Source: Sphingobacteriales bacterium
GTDB lineage: Bacteria; Bacteroidota; Bacteroidia; Chitinophagales; Chitinophagaceae
Assembly: GCA_004144175.1 (NCBI GenBank)
Contig: SEFT01000012.1
Span: forward strand, 1 to 64,000
Length of the DNA stretch: 64,000 nt
Reading direction: 5' to 3'
Shown here: positions 18,195-28,358 of the stretch, piece after piece
Position numbering within the stretch: position 1 is the first letter of the stretch
Layout: each line of letters starts with the position of its first letter
Notes under the pieces: generated by a model
Told to the model about the DNA's origin: nothing
The model's input: only the letters and a program-made list of their open reading frames with translations
Databases searched by the model: none
Translations under genes and position numbers: made by a program

Positions 18195-19751
18195 TTAAAT
18201 AGCCGATAATGATTTGATGTTCTTCTCTTTCAGGTATTGCTCCCACCTTGCCAGTGCATCACCCTTCATTACACGGGGGAATTTGTTCATAGCGCCTTCT
18301 TTGCCAATATACCGCATGTAGTCGTAGAATACACTACTAGGCAACACCTCTACAAATACTTCCTTCAGGGCCGATGTGCGTTCTACGGCGTAGTCGTCAT
18401 TTATTTCGCAAAGCGTATCGTCCAGCACTTTGCGTATGTCTGCAGCACTGGCGCAGTTGTCATCGCAGCCGATATACCAGCGGTGTGCAAACAGGCCCTC
18501 GTGCGCAAACCCTGCAACGGTAAACTCGCGTACGGTAATGCCCAATTTCTTAGATGCGGTATCTATCGCCTTGTTCATGTTGTCGACCGAGGTATGCTCG
18601 CCACAAAGACTCAGGAACTGCTTGGTACGGCCACTAATAATGATCTCATGCTCCTTTACATCGGTAAAGCGTACCACATCGCCAATGATGTAGCGCCATG
18701 CGCCCGAGCAGGTACTTATCATCACAGCGTAGTCAGTATCTGCCTTCACCTCATGCACCAGGTAAGACGTTACTTGCTTTCTGGGGTTGCCATCTTCATC
18801 GAAGTTCTCAGATGTAAAAGGAACAAACTCGTAGAAAATCCCCGTATTCAGTACCAGCTTAATGCCCGGTTCGCCCGGCCTTGCCTGGAAGCCAAAGGAC
18901 CCTTCCGAAGCCATATAGGTCTCTATAAAGGTAATGGGCTTACCCAATAGCTTCTTAAAGCTCTCACGATATGGCTGGAAGGCAACACCGCCGTGTATAT
19001 ACACGTTCAGGTTGGGCCATATATCGTGTATATTATCTACTTTATGATAGTTTATCACTTCCTGCAGCACTATCTGCACCCAGGCAGGTACGCCGCATAC
19101 GGTGCCTACATCCCACTGCCTGGCTTTGCGTACGATCAGTTTGATACGGTCTTCCCATTTCGGGCGCTTCGATATTCGCTGCCCGGGTTTGTAGAAGAAG
19201 TTCGACATCCAGCGGGGCATCTTCTTAGCGCTAATGCCGCTCATATCGCCTTCGTAGTACCCGCCTTTCTCATATAGCGACGTAGTACCACCCAGCATCA
19301 ATACACCTTTCTGGAAGGTAACCGGCGGTAACTTAAATTCCGTAAGACTATAAAATTGCTTAAAGCCTACCTTTTTGGTCGACTTTATCATGTCGTTAGT
19401 AACAGGTATATGCTTGCTGGCCGATTCAGATGTACCCGAGCTCAGTGCAAAATATTTTACCTTACCCGGCCAGCATACATTTTCCTCGCCCTTTAGGCAG
19501 CGGTGCCACCAGTCTTTGTATATATCGTTGTAGGTACATACGGGTACCTTTTCGCGAAATGCCTTGATGAAGTCTACCTCCTCGCTCAATATCTTGCCCA
19601 AGCCATAGTGCTTCCCGAAAGAAGTGTACTGCCCACGTTCCAATAGTTGCCTGAGTGTATGCCTCTGATAGGTCTCCGGCGAGGCCACCGGCAGTTTAAA
19701 TTTTTTCCGTATATCTAACGAGCGAACTATGAGATTACCCAACAAAGCCAT
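18195..19751 (-). CDS. GH3 auxin-responsive promoter family protein (acyl-adenylate superfamily)
   Basis: FALSSGTSESASKHIPVTNDMI, YMASEGSFGFQARPGEPGIKLVLNTGIFYEFVPF, YIIGDVVRFTDVKEHEIIISGRTKQFLSLCGEHTSVDNM. Confidence 0.85.
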   Translation of the reverse strand: MALLGNLIVRSLDIRKKFKLPVASPETYQRHTLRQLLERGQYTSFGKHYGLGKILSEEVDFIKAFREKVPVCTYNDIYKDWWHRCLKGEENVCWPGKVKYFALSSGTSESASKHIPVTNDMIKSTKKVGFKQFYSLTEFKLPPVTFQKGVLMLGGTTSLYEKGGYYEGDMSGISAKKMPRWMSNFFYKPGQRISKRPKWEDRIKLIVRKARQWDVGTVCGVPAWVQIVLQEVINYHKVDNIHDIWPNLNVYIHGGVAFQPYRESFKKLLGKPITFIETYMASEGSFGFQARPGEPGIKLVLNTGIFYEFVPFTSENFDEDGNPRKQVTSYLVHEVKADTDYAVMISTCSGAWRYIIGDVVRFTDVKEHEIIISGRTKQFLSLCGEHTSVDNMNKAIDTASKKLGITVREFTVAGFAHEGLFAHRWYIGCDDNCASAADIRKVLDDTLCEINDDYAVERTSALKEVFVEVLPSSVFYDYMRYIGKEGAMNKFPRVMKGDALARWEQYLKEKNIKSLSAI

Positions 19752-19943
19752 TGCAGTGCGTACGAGTTATTTTCGAGTTAAGTCTATTAAGGATACAAAA
19801 GTAGTTAATCCTTAGGGGTTTTGGCGGATTATATAGTGCAGGGCTAAGGTATTAACAATTAGTATGTTGCATCATTTATTGCCCGGCTCGTCCGTACTGG
19901 TGCGGATTTTTCGGATTATGACATTTCAAATTCCAAATGATAT

Positions 19944-19951
19944 TACCTTTG
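19944..19951 (+). promoter_or_regulatory. -7 element TACCTTTG just upstream of the dut start
   Basis: Matches TAnnTTTG; no clear TTG at the -33 position. Confidence 0.4.
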
Positions 19952-19957
19952 CGCCCA

Positions 19958-20395
19958 ATGACTTTGGTCCGTATCATTAATAATTCTCCGCACGATCTTC
20001 CTGAATATCAGACCTCCGGCTCGGCAGGTATGGATATACGGGCATGGCTCAAGGAGGATGTTACGCTGCAACCGCTCGAAAGGAGGTTGATACCTACCGG
20101 ACTATTTATGGCACTGCCACAGGGCTACGAGGCACAGATAAGGCCACGTAGCGGTCTGGCCATAAAGCGCGGCCTTTCGCTGGTAAACACACCGGGAACT
20201 ATCGATAGCGACTACCGCGGTGAGGTAATGGTGCCGGTTATCAACTTATCGAACGAACCGCAGGTAATACAGGACGGTGAACGCATAGCCCAGATGGTGA
20301 TAGCAAAGTATGAGCAGATAAGTTGGGCAGCTGTTGCCGAACTGGACACAACCGACAGGGGCGCAGGCGGATTCGGACACTCAGGAGTAAAATAG
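19958..20395 (+). CDS. dut: dUTP diphosphatase
   Basis: [54 protein letters not shown]; start placed at MTLVRIIN. Confidence 0.93.
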   Translation: MTLVRIINNSPHDLPEYQTSGSAGMDIRAWLKEDVTLQPLERRLIPTGLFMALPQGYEAQIRPRSGLAIKRGLSLVNTPGTIDSDYRGEVMVPVINLSNEPQVIQDGERIAQMVIAKYEQISWAAVAELDTTDRGAGGFGHSGVK

Positions 20396-20419
20396 AAAAC
20401 GATATTATAAAAGCAGTTT

Positions 20420-21427
20420 ATGAACATTATTATTCCAATGGCAGGTATGGGTAAGCGTATGCGCCCGCACACACTTACTACTGCAAAACCACTGATACCT
20501 GTAGCAGGTAAGCCTATTGTGCAACGTCTTGTTGAAGACATCATTGCAACGGCAAATGAAAAAGTAGAAGAAATATCTTTCGTAATAGGCCCTTCTTTCG
20601 GTAAAGAAGTAGAAGAGCACCTGGTGAAAGTGGCCGAAAGCCTGGGTGCAAAAGGTAAGATACGCTACCAGGAGACTCCGCAAGGTACAGCACATGCCAT
20701 CCTTTGCGCTGAGGACAGCCTGAAGGGTAATGTGTTCATTGCATTTGCCGACACTTTGTTCGATGCGAAATTCAGCATCGATACCAGCAAAGATGCCATC
20801 GTATGGACGCAGAAGGTAGAAGATCCTACGGCTTTTGGTGTAGTAAAGCTAGGCGCTAATAATGCCATCGAAGCATTTGTTGAGAAGCCTAAAGAGTTTG
20901 TGTCAGACCTGGCCATCATTGGTGTATACTACTTCCGCGATGGTGAGAACCTGAAAAAAGAACTGCAACGCCTGATAGATGAAGACATCAAGCTGAAAGG
21001 CGAATACCAGATAACCGACGCTATGGACCATATGCTGAACAACGGCATTAAGTTCTATACCGACCAGGTATCGGAGTGGCTCGACTGTGGTAACAAAGAT
21101 GCTACCGTTTACACGAATCAGCGCATACTGGCACTGAAGCATGGCAAAGAGCAACTGACAGCATCAAGCGCTAAAATGGAAAATGCTACCATCATCGAGC
21201 CTTGCTTTATTGGTGAGAACGTGATCGTACGCAATTCTGTAGTAGGTCCGCATGTATCGCTGGAGGCAAATGTGGTGGTAGAAGACTCGCGCATTAAGAA
21301 CAGCATCATTCAATCTCATAGCATTGTTAAAAATGCACAGATTGAAAATTCCATATTAGGGAAAAACGTAACTTACGTAGAAAAGCCCCGGGAACTAAGC
21401 CTGGGTGATTTTTCGACACAATTATGA
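20420..21427 (+). CDS. Sugar-phosphate nucleotidyltransferase with left-handed beta-helix C-terminus
   Basis: IIPMAGMGKRMRPHTLTTAKPLIPVAGKPIVQRLVEDI; C-terminal hexapeptide repeats IEPCFIGENVIVRNSVVGPHVSLEANVVVEDSRIKNSII. Confidence 0.88.
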   Translation: MNIIIPMAGMGKRMRPHTLTTAKPLIPVAGKPIVQRLVEDIIATANEKVEEISFVIGPSFGKEVEEHLVKVAESLGAKGKIRYQETPQGTAHAILCAEDSLKGNVFIAFADTLFDAKFSIDTSKDAIVWTQKVEDPTAFGVVKLGANNAIEAFVEKPKEFVSDLAIIGVYYFRDGENLKKELQRLIDEDIKLKGEYQITDAMDHMLNNGIKFYTDQVSEWLDCGNKDATVYTNQRILALKHGKEQLTASSAKMENATIIEPCFIGENVIVRNSVVGPHVSLEANVVVEDSRIKNSIIQSHSIVKNAQIENSILGKNVTYVEKPRELSLGDFSTQL

Positions 21428-23166
21428 GATTATCAGGCAAGGTAGGAATAGTTACTACAGCAATATTTATAAATAGTTTACTGTTTGCAGGTGCAGCCAA
21501 TGCACAGCAACAACCGGCAGATCAGCCTGTGGTGCCCAATAGTACGGCGCTACAGGCTGATGCCTTATATTTTGAAGCCATCAAGGCGCGCAATAAGGGG
21601 GATAACAAGCAGGCCGAAAGCTTACTGCAAGAGGTACTAAAGTTAAATCCAAATGGCGCAGGCGCATACTATGATCTTGCGAGGCTTAGTATGCCCGACA
21701 AGCCCGATAATGCAACTAAGTACATAAAGAAGGCCATCGAGTTGGAGCCATCCAACCCTTACTACAAAGTGCAACATGCCGAGATATTGGCATTTCGGAA
21801 CAACTTTGAGGAGGCAGCCAATGTGTTTGCCAAACTTGCTCAGCAGGAAAAGCATAATGAAGACTACCTGTTGAAGGCAGCCATGCTTTATCAAAGGGCA
21901 GGTAAGTTGAAGGAATCGCTGGATATCATCGACAAACTGATAGCCAAAACAGGTGAGGACGATGAGATGCTGATAGAGAAGCAACGCCTGTACCTGAAGA
22001 TGAATAACGTAGAAGGTGCAGCAGGTGTGGCAAAGCGGCTGATAGAGAAGAACCCGAAAGAAGGCAAGTACTATGTGCTGCTGGCCGATATCTATGCGAA
22101 TAATAAGCAAGAGGCTAAGGCCAAAGAAGTGTATGACCAGGCCGAAAAGCTTTTCGCGGACGACCCGGCAGTGCAGTTAGGCTTATCTGACTATTACAGG
22201 CGCAACAATGACTCGCTGAAGTCGGAGGAGTTTGCGAAGATGGCCGTATCTAATAAGGCGCTGGATGCGGAAACGCAGATCGCATTGTTGGTTACCTATT
22301 TTCAGGAGGCGGGAAATGATTCTGCCAAGCGCAAAGAGGGCCTGAAACTGGCGGAGGATATAGCGCAGCAAAATCCTAAAAATGCACAGGTGCAGGCCGT
22401 GTATGGCGATATTCTATCGATCAATGGGAAGAAAGACGAAGCTACAAAGCAATATAAAGTAGCATTGGATCTTGACCAGTCGTCGTACCAGGCCTGGCAA
22501 AATTTGCTGTACGGTTTTACAGAAAGGCAATATGCCGATTCACTGATATTTTATAGCGAGAAAGCGCTTCGGTTGTTCCCTAATCAGGCGATGCTGCACT
22601 ACCTCAATGGTGTAGGGCATCTTAATAAGAAAAGCTACACCAGCGCCATCAAGTCGGTGAACCGTGCGATAGACATGCAGCCTGAAGATAATTCGCAACT
22701 GATGGCTGAGATGTACTCAACGCTGGGCGATATCTATAACATCATCAAAGAGTATAAGCTATCGGACGAAAGCTATGACAAGGCGCTGAAGATAGACGGT
22801 AATAATGCTACGGTATTGAATAACTACGCATACTACTTGTCGCTAAGGGGCACTAAGCTGGATGAAGCTGAAAAGATGTCGAAGCGTTCGCTGGACATCA
22901 GGCCAAACGAAGCGACTTTCCTTGATACCTATGGTTGGGTGCTATATAAGCAAGGCAAGTATGACAAAGCACGCGAGTATATACAGAAAGCGCTGGACGC
23001 CAACCCCGCTGCCGATGGTACGCTTTACGAACACCTGGGCGATGTACACTACAAGCTAAACAAAACCGACAAGGCAGTAGAGTACTGGAAGCAGGCCAAA
23101 GAAAAAGGGACGGATAACAACGACACAATTGACAAAAAAATTAAGGACAGAAAACTATATGACTAA
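21424..23166 (+). CDS. Tetratricopeptide repeat protein, exported
   Basis: Signal peptide ending AGAANAQQ; repeated TPR motifs (AESLLQEVLKLNPNGAGAYYDLARL and others). Confidence 0.88.
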   Translation: MRLSGKVGIVTTAIFINSLLFAGAANAQQQPADQPVVPNSTALQADALYFEAIKARNKGDNKQAESLLQEVLKLNPNGAGAYYDLARLSMPDKPDNATKYIKKAIELEPSNPYYKVQHAEILAFRNNFEEAANVFAKLAQQEKHNEDYLLKAAMLYQRAGKLKESLDIIDKLIAKTGEDDEMLIEKQRLYLKMNNVEGAAGVAKRLIEKNPKEGKYYVLLADIYANNKQEAKAKEVYDQAEKLFADDPAVQLGLSDYYRRNNDSLKSEEFAKMAVSNKALDAETQIALLVTYFQEAGNDSAKRKEGLKLAEDIAQQNPKNAQVQAVYGDILSINGKKDEATKQYKVALDLDQSSYQAWQNLLYGFTERQYADSLIFYSEKALRLFPNQAMLHYLNGVGHLNKKSYTSAIKSVNRAIDMQPEDNSQLMAEMYSTLGDIYNIIKEYKLSDESYDKALKIDGNNATVLNNYAYYLSLRGTKLDEAEKMSKRSLDIRPNEATFLDTYGWVLYKQGKYDKAREYIQKALDANPAADGTLYEHLGDVHYKLNKTDKAVEYWKQAKEKGTDNNDTIDKKIKDRKLYD

Positions 23167-23998
23167 ACATTTCGCAGCGGCCTTACTGGTAGTATTTGCT
23201 ATGAGTATGACTGCCTGCAAAATCGGAAAGAAACCTACCCGCAAAGCAGTAACCATAGAAAAAAAGGCAGATAGCGCAGTAGTCACAGTGCCTGTAGCCG
23301 ACCCTTCCAAACCTGCATTAACCCTCGAAAAGCAAGCGCTGATAGATAACCTGTTGCCTGTATGGAACAAGCAGATAGACTTTGCCACTTTCAGCGGCAA
23401 GTCGAAAATGCGCTACGAAGGCAAAGGTCAAAAGCTGGATTTTACCGCGCATATACGTATACAGAAGGACCGTGTGATATGGATATCTGTAACTGCCTTC
23501 CTGCTGCAAGTGGCACGTGCATACATTACACCCGATAGTATCATGGTGGTAAACTACATGGAGCGTGAGGCCAGTCGTATGCCGATATCACAAGTAAGTA
23601 AACTGTTGCCTGCTCCGGTTGATTTTTATAGCCTGCAAAACCTCATAGTGGGCAATGCCTTAAAAACATCGGGCACTATAGCTACCGATGCAACTGACTT
23701 TGGTGGCACCTGGAGCCTGCAAATGGAAGCGCCTAATATGATACAGCAGGCTACGTATAATAAGGCGGATACCACTATGCGGTCATTACAGGTGCGTACC
23801 TCGAGCGGTACTACCGATGGCATGATACAGTATGGCAATTACGCGATGATACAGGGTAGGAAATTTGCCGATTCGCGAGCGATCAATCTGGTGAATAACG
23901 GAGAACGCTATTATGTTGACATGAACTTCAACGATGTGGAATTTGATAAGCAACTGGAGTTCCCGTTCTCGATACCTAAGAATTATAAAATAAAGTAA
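23159..23998 (+). CDS. DUF4292 lipoprotein
   Basis: MTKHFAAALLVVFAMSMTACKIGKK lipobox; FSGKSKMRYEGKGQKLDFTAHIRIQKDRVIWISVTAFL is typical of DUF4292. Confidence 0.78.
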   Translation: MTKHFAAALLVVFAMSMTACKIGKKPTRKAVTIEKKADSAVVTVPVADPSKPALTLEKQALIDNLLPVWNKQIDFATFSGKSKMRYEGKGQKLDFTAHIRIQKDRVIWISVTAFLLQVARAYITPDSIMVVNYMEREASRMPISQVSKLLPAPVDFYSLQNLIVGNALKTSGTIATDATDFGGTWSLQMEAPNMIQQATYNKADTTMRSLQVRTSSGTTDGMIQYGNYAMIQGRKFADSRAINLVNNGERYYVDMNFNDVEFDKQLEFPFSIPKNYKIK

Positions 23999-24017
23999 AT
24001 TTTTAAGCAAATAGCTT

Positions 24018-24048
24018 GCCCGGCAGGTATCTGACCGGGCTTTTTATT
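24018..24048 (+). terminator. Intrinsic terminator
   Basis: GCCCGGCAG-gtat-CTGaCCGGGC followed by TTTTTATTTT. Confidence 0.85.
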
Positions 24049-24059
24049 TTCTTTACTAT

Positions 24060-24067
24060 TATTTTTG
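24060..24067 (+). promoter_or_regulatory. -7 element TATTTTTG upstream of rfbF
   Basis: Matches TAnnTTTG; 31 nt upstream of the ATG at 24099. Confidence 0.4.
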
Positions 24068-24098
24068 TCTCAACACACACTATTAAACAATACTCCTG

Positions 24099-24872
24099 AT
24101 GAAGGTAGTCATATTTGCAGGCGGCAGGGGCACGAGGATATCCGAAGAGTCGTCGCTGCGTCCCAAGCCTATGATAGAAATAGGCGGTAAACCCATCCTT
24201 TGGCATATTATGAAGATATATGCTGCTTACGGCCATACCGAGTTCATTATATGCCTGGGCTATAAAGGCTGGATGATAAAGGAATATTTCGCTAACTATT
24301 TCCTTCATAATGCAGATGTAACGGTAGACCTCTCAAAGAACTCTATAGAGATACATAACAACTTTGCAGAGCCCTTCAAAATATCATTGATAGATACTGG
24401 CCTTGACACGATGACGGCTGGCCGCCTGAAGCGTGTGCTGCCTTACGTAGGCAATGAGACATTCATGCTTACCTATGGCGATGGTGTATGTAACGTAGAT
24501 ATAGACGAACTGGTAAAGTTTCATAAAGAGAACGGTAAGATATGTACCATGACTGCCATACAGGCCACCAGCCGCTTTGGTGTCATCAAGATGGAAGACA
24601 ATGGCACTATCGATAGCTTTGAAGAAAAGCCCGAAGACTCAGGTACCTGGATCAATGGCGGCTTCTTTGTAATAGAGCCGGAAATAGCTAAATACCTGCC
24701 TGCTGATGCAGACGACATCATGTGGGAGCGTGCACCAATGGACAAACTGGCTGCCGACCGCCAGATAACGGCGTACAAGCATCACGACTTTTGGAAGTGT
24801 ATGGATACGCTGCGTGATAGAGAAGAACTAGAGCACCTTTGGCAAACAGAACCTTTATGGAAAAAGTGGTAA
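24099..24872 (+). CDS. rfbF: Glucose-1-phosphate cytidylyltransferase
   Basis: MKVVIFAGGRGTRISEESSLRPKPMIEIGGKPILWHIMKIYAAYGHTEFIICLGYKG. Confidence 0.93.
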   Translation: MKVVIFAGGRGTRISEESSLRPKPMIEIGGKPILWHIMKIYAAYGHTEFIICLGYKGWMIKEYFANYFLHNADVTVDLSKNSIEIHNNFAEPFKISLIDTGLDTMTAGRLKRVLPYVGNETFMLTYGDGVCNVDIDELVKFHKENGKICTMTAIQATSRFGVIKMEDNGTIDSFEEKPEDSGTWINGGFFVIEPEIAKYLPADADDIMWERAPMDKLAADRQITAYKHHDFWKCMDTLRDREELEHLWQTEPLWKKW

Positions 24873-25948
24873 GTGCAGCCCGTCTGCAACAGATATTTAA
24901 GAATAAGCGTGTATTTGTAACAGGCCATACTGGCTTTAAAGGTGCATGGCTGATACAGATACTGCAATGGCTGGGAGCAGATGTAAAAGGTTTTGCGCTG
25001 GCACCGGAGAAAGAACAAGACCTATACAATCAGATAAATGGCGATGAGCTTTGCTATAGCTCAGTAGTGGGCGACCTGCGTGACCTGCGTTTGTTACAGG
25101 GCGAGATGGTGCGGTTTGAACCAGACTTTGTGTTTCACCTGGCGGCGCAGTCGCTGGTACGTCGCAGCTACGATTATCCTGCAGATACCTTTATGGTCAA
25201 TACCCAAGGTACCGTGCATATGTTGGAGGCATTGCGTAGTATGAAGCGCCCTTGTGTAGCGCTGATGATAACAACCGATAAGGTTTATGAGAACCCTGAG
25301 CGCGGTGTGCCATTCAAGGAAGACGATAAACTAGGCGGTCACGATCCATATTCGGCCAGTAAAGCTGCTGCGGAGATCGTGGTGGAGTCGTACACCCGTT
25401 CGTTCTTTAACCCCGCACAATACACCGCACACAAAAAGGCTGTAGCTGCCGTGCGTGCCGGTAACGTGATAGGCGGAGGTGATTTTTCGGACGACCGCAT
25501 TATACCCGATATTGTTCGTGCACTAGAATTTGGTGAGACCGTGAAGCTACGCAACCCGGCATCGATACGGCCATGGCAGCACGTGCTGGAGCCGCTGGGC
25601 GCCTACCTGGAGCTTGCCGCAAAGATGAGCGAAGACCCGATCAACTTTAGCACCGCCTTTAACTTCGGCCCTGTTGCCGATGATATGTTTACGGTAGAGG
25701 AGCTGACTAAGATATTCCTGAATAAGTTCGGCACAGGTAGCTATGCTGCAACGCAGGATGCAGCCGCACCACATGAAGCAAAGCTTTTGTTGCTGGATAG
25801 CAGCAAAGCAGAAAGGCTCATGGGCTGGAAGCCATCCCTCAACGCACGCACCGCAATAGAGTGGACAGCTGAATGGTATGCAAGCAAAGAAGATGCGCAT
25901 ACCAAGTGCATGAAACAAATAGAAACTTATTTCGGAGCTATAAACTAA
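24857..25948 (+). CDS. rfbG: CDP-glucose 4,6-dehydratase
   Basis: KRVFVTGHTGFKGAWLIQILQWLGADVKGFALAPE; DPYSASKAAAEIV; start taken as MEKVVSAARL. Confidence 0.93.
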   Translation: MEKVVSAARLQQIFKNKRVFVTGHTGFKGAWLIQILQWLGADVKGFALAPEKEQDLYNQINGDELCYSSVVGDLRDLRLLQGEMVRFEPDFVFHLAAQSLVRRSYDYPADTFMVNTQGTVHMLEALRSMKRPCVALMITTDKVYENPERGVPFKEDDKLGGHDPYSASKAAAEIVVESYTRSFFNPAQYTAHKKAVAAVRAGNVIGGGDFSDDRIIPDIVRALEFGETVKLRNPASIRPWQHVLEPLGAYLELAAKMSEDPINFSTAFNFGPVADDMFTVEELTKIFLNKFGTGSYAATQDAAAPHEAKLLLLDSSKAERLMGWKPSLNARTAIEWTAEWYASKEDAHTKCMKQIETYFGAIN

Positions 25949-26505
25949 TGTGGAAGTTTCATCCAATACCGCTGCCTGATGCAAGGGTGATAGACCTGCC
26001 TGCATTCTTTGATGCGCGCGGCAGTTTTGTAAAAACCTTTCACGATACGATACTGAAAGAAGCTGGGATTGATTTTACACTGCGCGAGAGTTATTTTTCG
26101 TTATCCAATAAAGATGTGATACGCGGTATGCACTTTCAAATGCCGCCTCACCAACATGCCAAGATCGTTTTTTGCCCGCAGGGCGCCATTCTTGATGTGA
26201 TAGTTGACCTACGCAAAGATTCGCCAACCTATGGGCAGCATTATGAACAGGAGCTGTCGGCCGAAAACCATAAGGCCTACTACATACCCGAAGGTTTTGC
26301 GCATGGCTTTAAGGCACTAACGGATAATGCTATTACGTACTACCTGGTATCATCAGAATACAACCAGCCCAGCGATACCGGCATTCGTTACGATAGCATC
26401 GGTTTCGACTGGGGCGTACAGCAGCCCATCATTTCCGTCCGCGACCTATCGTTCCCGGCTATACAGGCATTTGACTCGCCTTTTACGTTTACGGGCAATA
26501 AATAA
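25948..26505 (+). CDS. dTDP-4-dehydrorhamnose 3,5-epimerase (RmlC) family protein
   Basis: RGSFVKTFHDTIL...RESYFSLSNKDVIRGMHFQMPPHQHAKIVFCPQGAILDVIVDLRKDSPTYG...YYIPEGFAHGFKALTD; ATG overlaps the rfbG stop (TAATG). Confidence 0.88.
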   Translation: MWKFHPIPLPDARVIDLPAFFDARGSFVKTFHDTILKEAGIDFTLRESYFSLSNKDVIRGMHFQMPPHQHAKIVFCPQGAILDVIVDLRKDSPTYGQHYEQELSAENHKAYYIPEGFAHGFKALTDNAITYYLVSSEYNQPSDTGIRYDSIGFDWGVQQPIISVRDLSFPAIQAFDSPFTFTGNK

Positions 26506-26513
26506 TACTTTTG
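26506..26513 (+). promoter_or_regulatory. -7 element TACTTTTG upstream of aldehyde dehydrogenase
   Basis: Matches TAnnTTTG; 38 nt upstream of the ATG. Confidence 0.4.
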
Positions 26514-26550
26514 CCTCAATTTATATTATTCTGACTTTACATTAATATTT

Positions 26551-28083
26551 ATGAAACTGAACAAAGTTCTGGAAACACTTGGAGTGGACAAGCTGAGTGA
26601 AGGTGCATGCACAGGTACCAAATGGATAAAAGCCGGCGGTACCAAAATAGATTCTTACTCGCCTGCTGACGGCAAGCTGATAGGCTCTGTTACAACAGTA
26701 AACCGTAAAGCTTACGATGCCGTAGTAGCAAAAGCGGAAGAAGCTTTTGTAGAGTGGCGCATGTGGCCTGCACCAAAGAGGGGAGAAGTAGTGCGCCAGA
26801 TAGGTGAAGCACTTAGAAAATATAAAGAACCGCTGGGTCGCCTGGTATCTTACGAGATGGGCAAAAGCCTGCAGGAAGGTTATGGCGAAGTTCAGGAAAT
26901 GATAGATGTGGCCGACTTTGCAGTAGGCCTTTCGCGCCAGCTGTATGGCCTTACTATACACAGCGAACGCCCGATGCACCGTATGTACGAGCAGTGGCAC
27001 CCGCTGGGCCTGGTAGGTATCATCAGTGCATTCAATTTCCCGGTGGCCGTATGGAGCTGGAACAGCTTTATTGCCTGGGTTTGCGGTGATACCTGCATCT
27101 GGAAGCCATCTGAAAAAACACCGCTTACGGCTATCGCCTGTATGCGCATAGTGAGCGAGGTGTTCAAAGCTAATAAAGTACCTGAAGGCGTGAACGGCCT
27201 GGTGGTAGGCGCACGCGATGCCGGTGAGTGGATGAGCAGCGATGAGCGTATACCGCTGGTATCTGCAACGGGTTCTACGCGTATGGGCAAGGCTGTAGCG
27301 GCTACGGTAGCTGGTCGCTTGGGTAAATCGTTGCTGGAGCTGGGTGGTAACAATGCCATCATCATCAGCGAGCACGCCGACCTCAATATTGCTATGCGTG
27401 CATCTGTATTTGGTGCAGTAGGTACTGCCGGCCAGCGTTGCACTACTACGCGTCGTATCATCATTCACGAGAGCGTATACGAAGCATTCAAGAAGAAACT
27501 GGTAGCTGCTTATAAACAACTGAGCATTGGCAACCCGCTGGACGAGAACAACCACGTAGGACCATTGATAGATAAAGATGCAGTAGCTTCTTACATGAAT
27601 GCGCTGGAAGCAGTGAAGAAGGAAGGTGGTAAAGCTCTGGTGCCGGGTGGCGTGCTGGAAGGCAAAGGCTACGAGAGCGGATGTTATGTGAAGCCTTGCG
27701 TGTATGAGGTGACTGCCGATATGGAAATAGTAAAGCATGAGACCTTCGCGCCCATCCTGTACATCATGAAGTATAATACGATCGATGAGGCCATTTATAT
27801 GCAGAACAATGTTCCGCAGGGTCTGTCGTCATCTATCATGACGCTGAATATGCGCGAAGCAGAACGTTTCCTATCGCACATGGGTAGCGACTGTGGTATA
27901 GCCAACGTAAACATCGGTACCAGTGGTGCTGAGATAGGTGGCGCCTTCGGTGGTGAAAAAGAAACAGGCGGTGGCCGCGAGAGCGGTTCAGATAGCTGGA
28001 AGGCATACATGCGCCGTCAAACCAATACCATCAACTGGAGCGAACAGCTGCCATTAGCGCAAGGCATTAAGTTCCACGTGTAA
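26551..28083 (+). CDS. Aldehyde dehydrogenase, ALDH7 (antiquitin/piperideine-6-carboxylate dehydrogenase-like)
   Basis: LVGIISAFNFPVAVWSWNSFIAWVCGDTCIWKPSEKTPLTA; LELGGNNAIIISEHADL; GTAGQRCTTTRRIIIHESVY. Confidence 0.9.
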   Translation: MKLNKVLETLGVDKLSEGACTGTKWIKAGGTKIDSYSPADGKLIGSVTTVNRKAYDAVVAKAEEAFVEWRMWPAPKRGEVVRQIGEALRKYKEPLGRLVSYEMGKSLQEGYGEVQEMIDVADFAVGLSRQLYGLTIHSERPMHRMYEQWHPLGLVGIISAFNFPVAVWSWNSFIAWVCGDTCIWKPSEKTPLTAIACMRIVSEVFKANKVPEGVNGLVVGARDAGEWMSSDERIPLVSATGSTRMGKAVAATVAGRLGKSLLELGGNNAIIISEHADLNIAMRASVFGAVGTAGQRCTTTRRIIIHESVYEAFKKKLVAAYKQLSIGNPLDENNHVGPLIDKDAVASYMNALEAVKKEGGKALVPGGVLEGKGYESGCYVKPCVYEVTADMEIVKHETFAPILYIMKYNTIDEAIYMQNNVPQGLSSSIMTLNMREAERFLSHMGSDCGIANVNIGTSGAEIGGAFGGEKETGGGRESGSDSWKAYMRRQTNTINWSEQLPLAQGIKFHV

Positions 28084-28114
28084 ATAAAGTCGTAAAAGAG
28101 AATACTGCAAAAAA

Positions 28115-28149
28115 AGTAAGAGACCGTCTCCGCAGGCGGTCTCTTTACT
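28115..28149 (+). terminator. Intrinsic terminator of aldehyde dehydrogenase
   Basis: AGTAAGAGACCG...CGGTCTCTTTACT hairpin. Confidence 0.8.
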
Positions 28150-28294
28150 ATTTGTTAGGGGTAAATTATTACAGTTAAGAATAATTTCAGTTCATCACTG
28201 ATTGCAATGTAAAGATGCTGCACAAAATTGACACTGCTAAACGAAGGTGGACGAACAGGGAAAAACGACGGACTAAAACGGAAATTATCTGCTG

Positions 28295-28340
28295 AACCAA
28301 TAAAGAGCGGCTCCCAATCGGGAGCCGCTCTTTATTGGTT
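28295..28340. terminator. Bidirectional hairpin terminator, 21-bp perfect stem with 4-nt loop
   Basis: AACCAATAAAGAGCGGCTCCC-aatc-GGGAGCCGCTCTTTATTGGTT. Confidence 0.85.
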
Positions 28341-28358
28341 GATATTTAATTAAAAGTT

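Noticed and set aside
26542-27738. 398-aa minus-strand ORF
   Set aside because: Fully antisense to the well-supported aldehyde dehydrogenase; Tyr/His/Cys-rich composition typical of an antisense reading frame.
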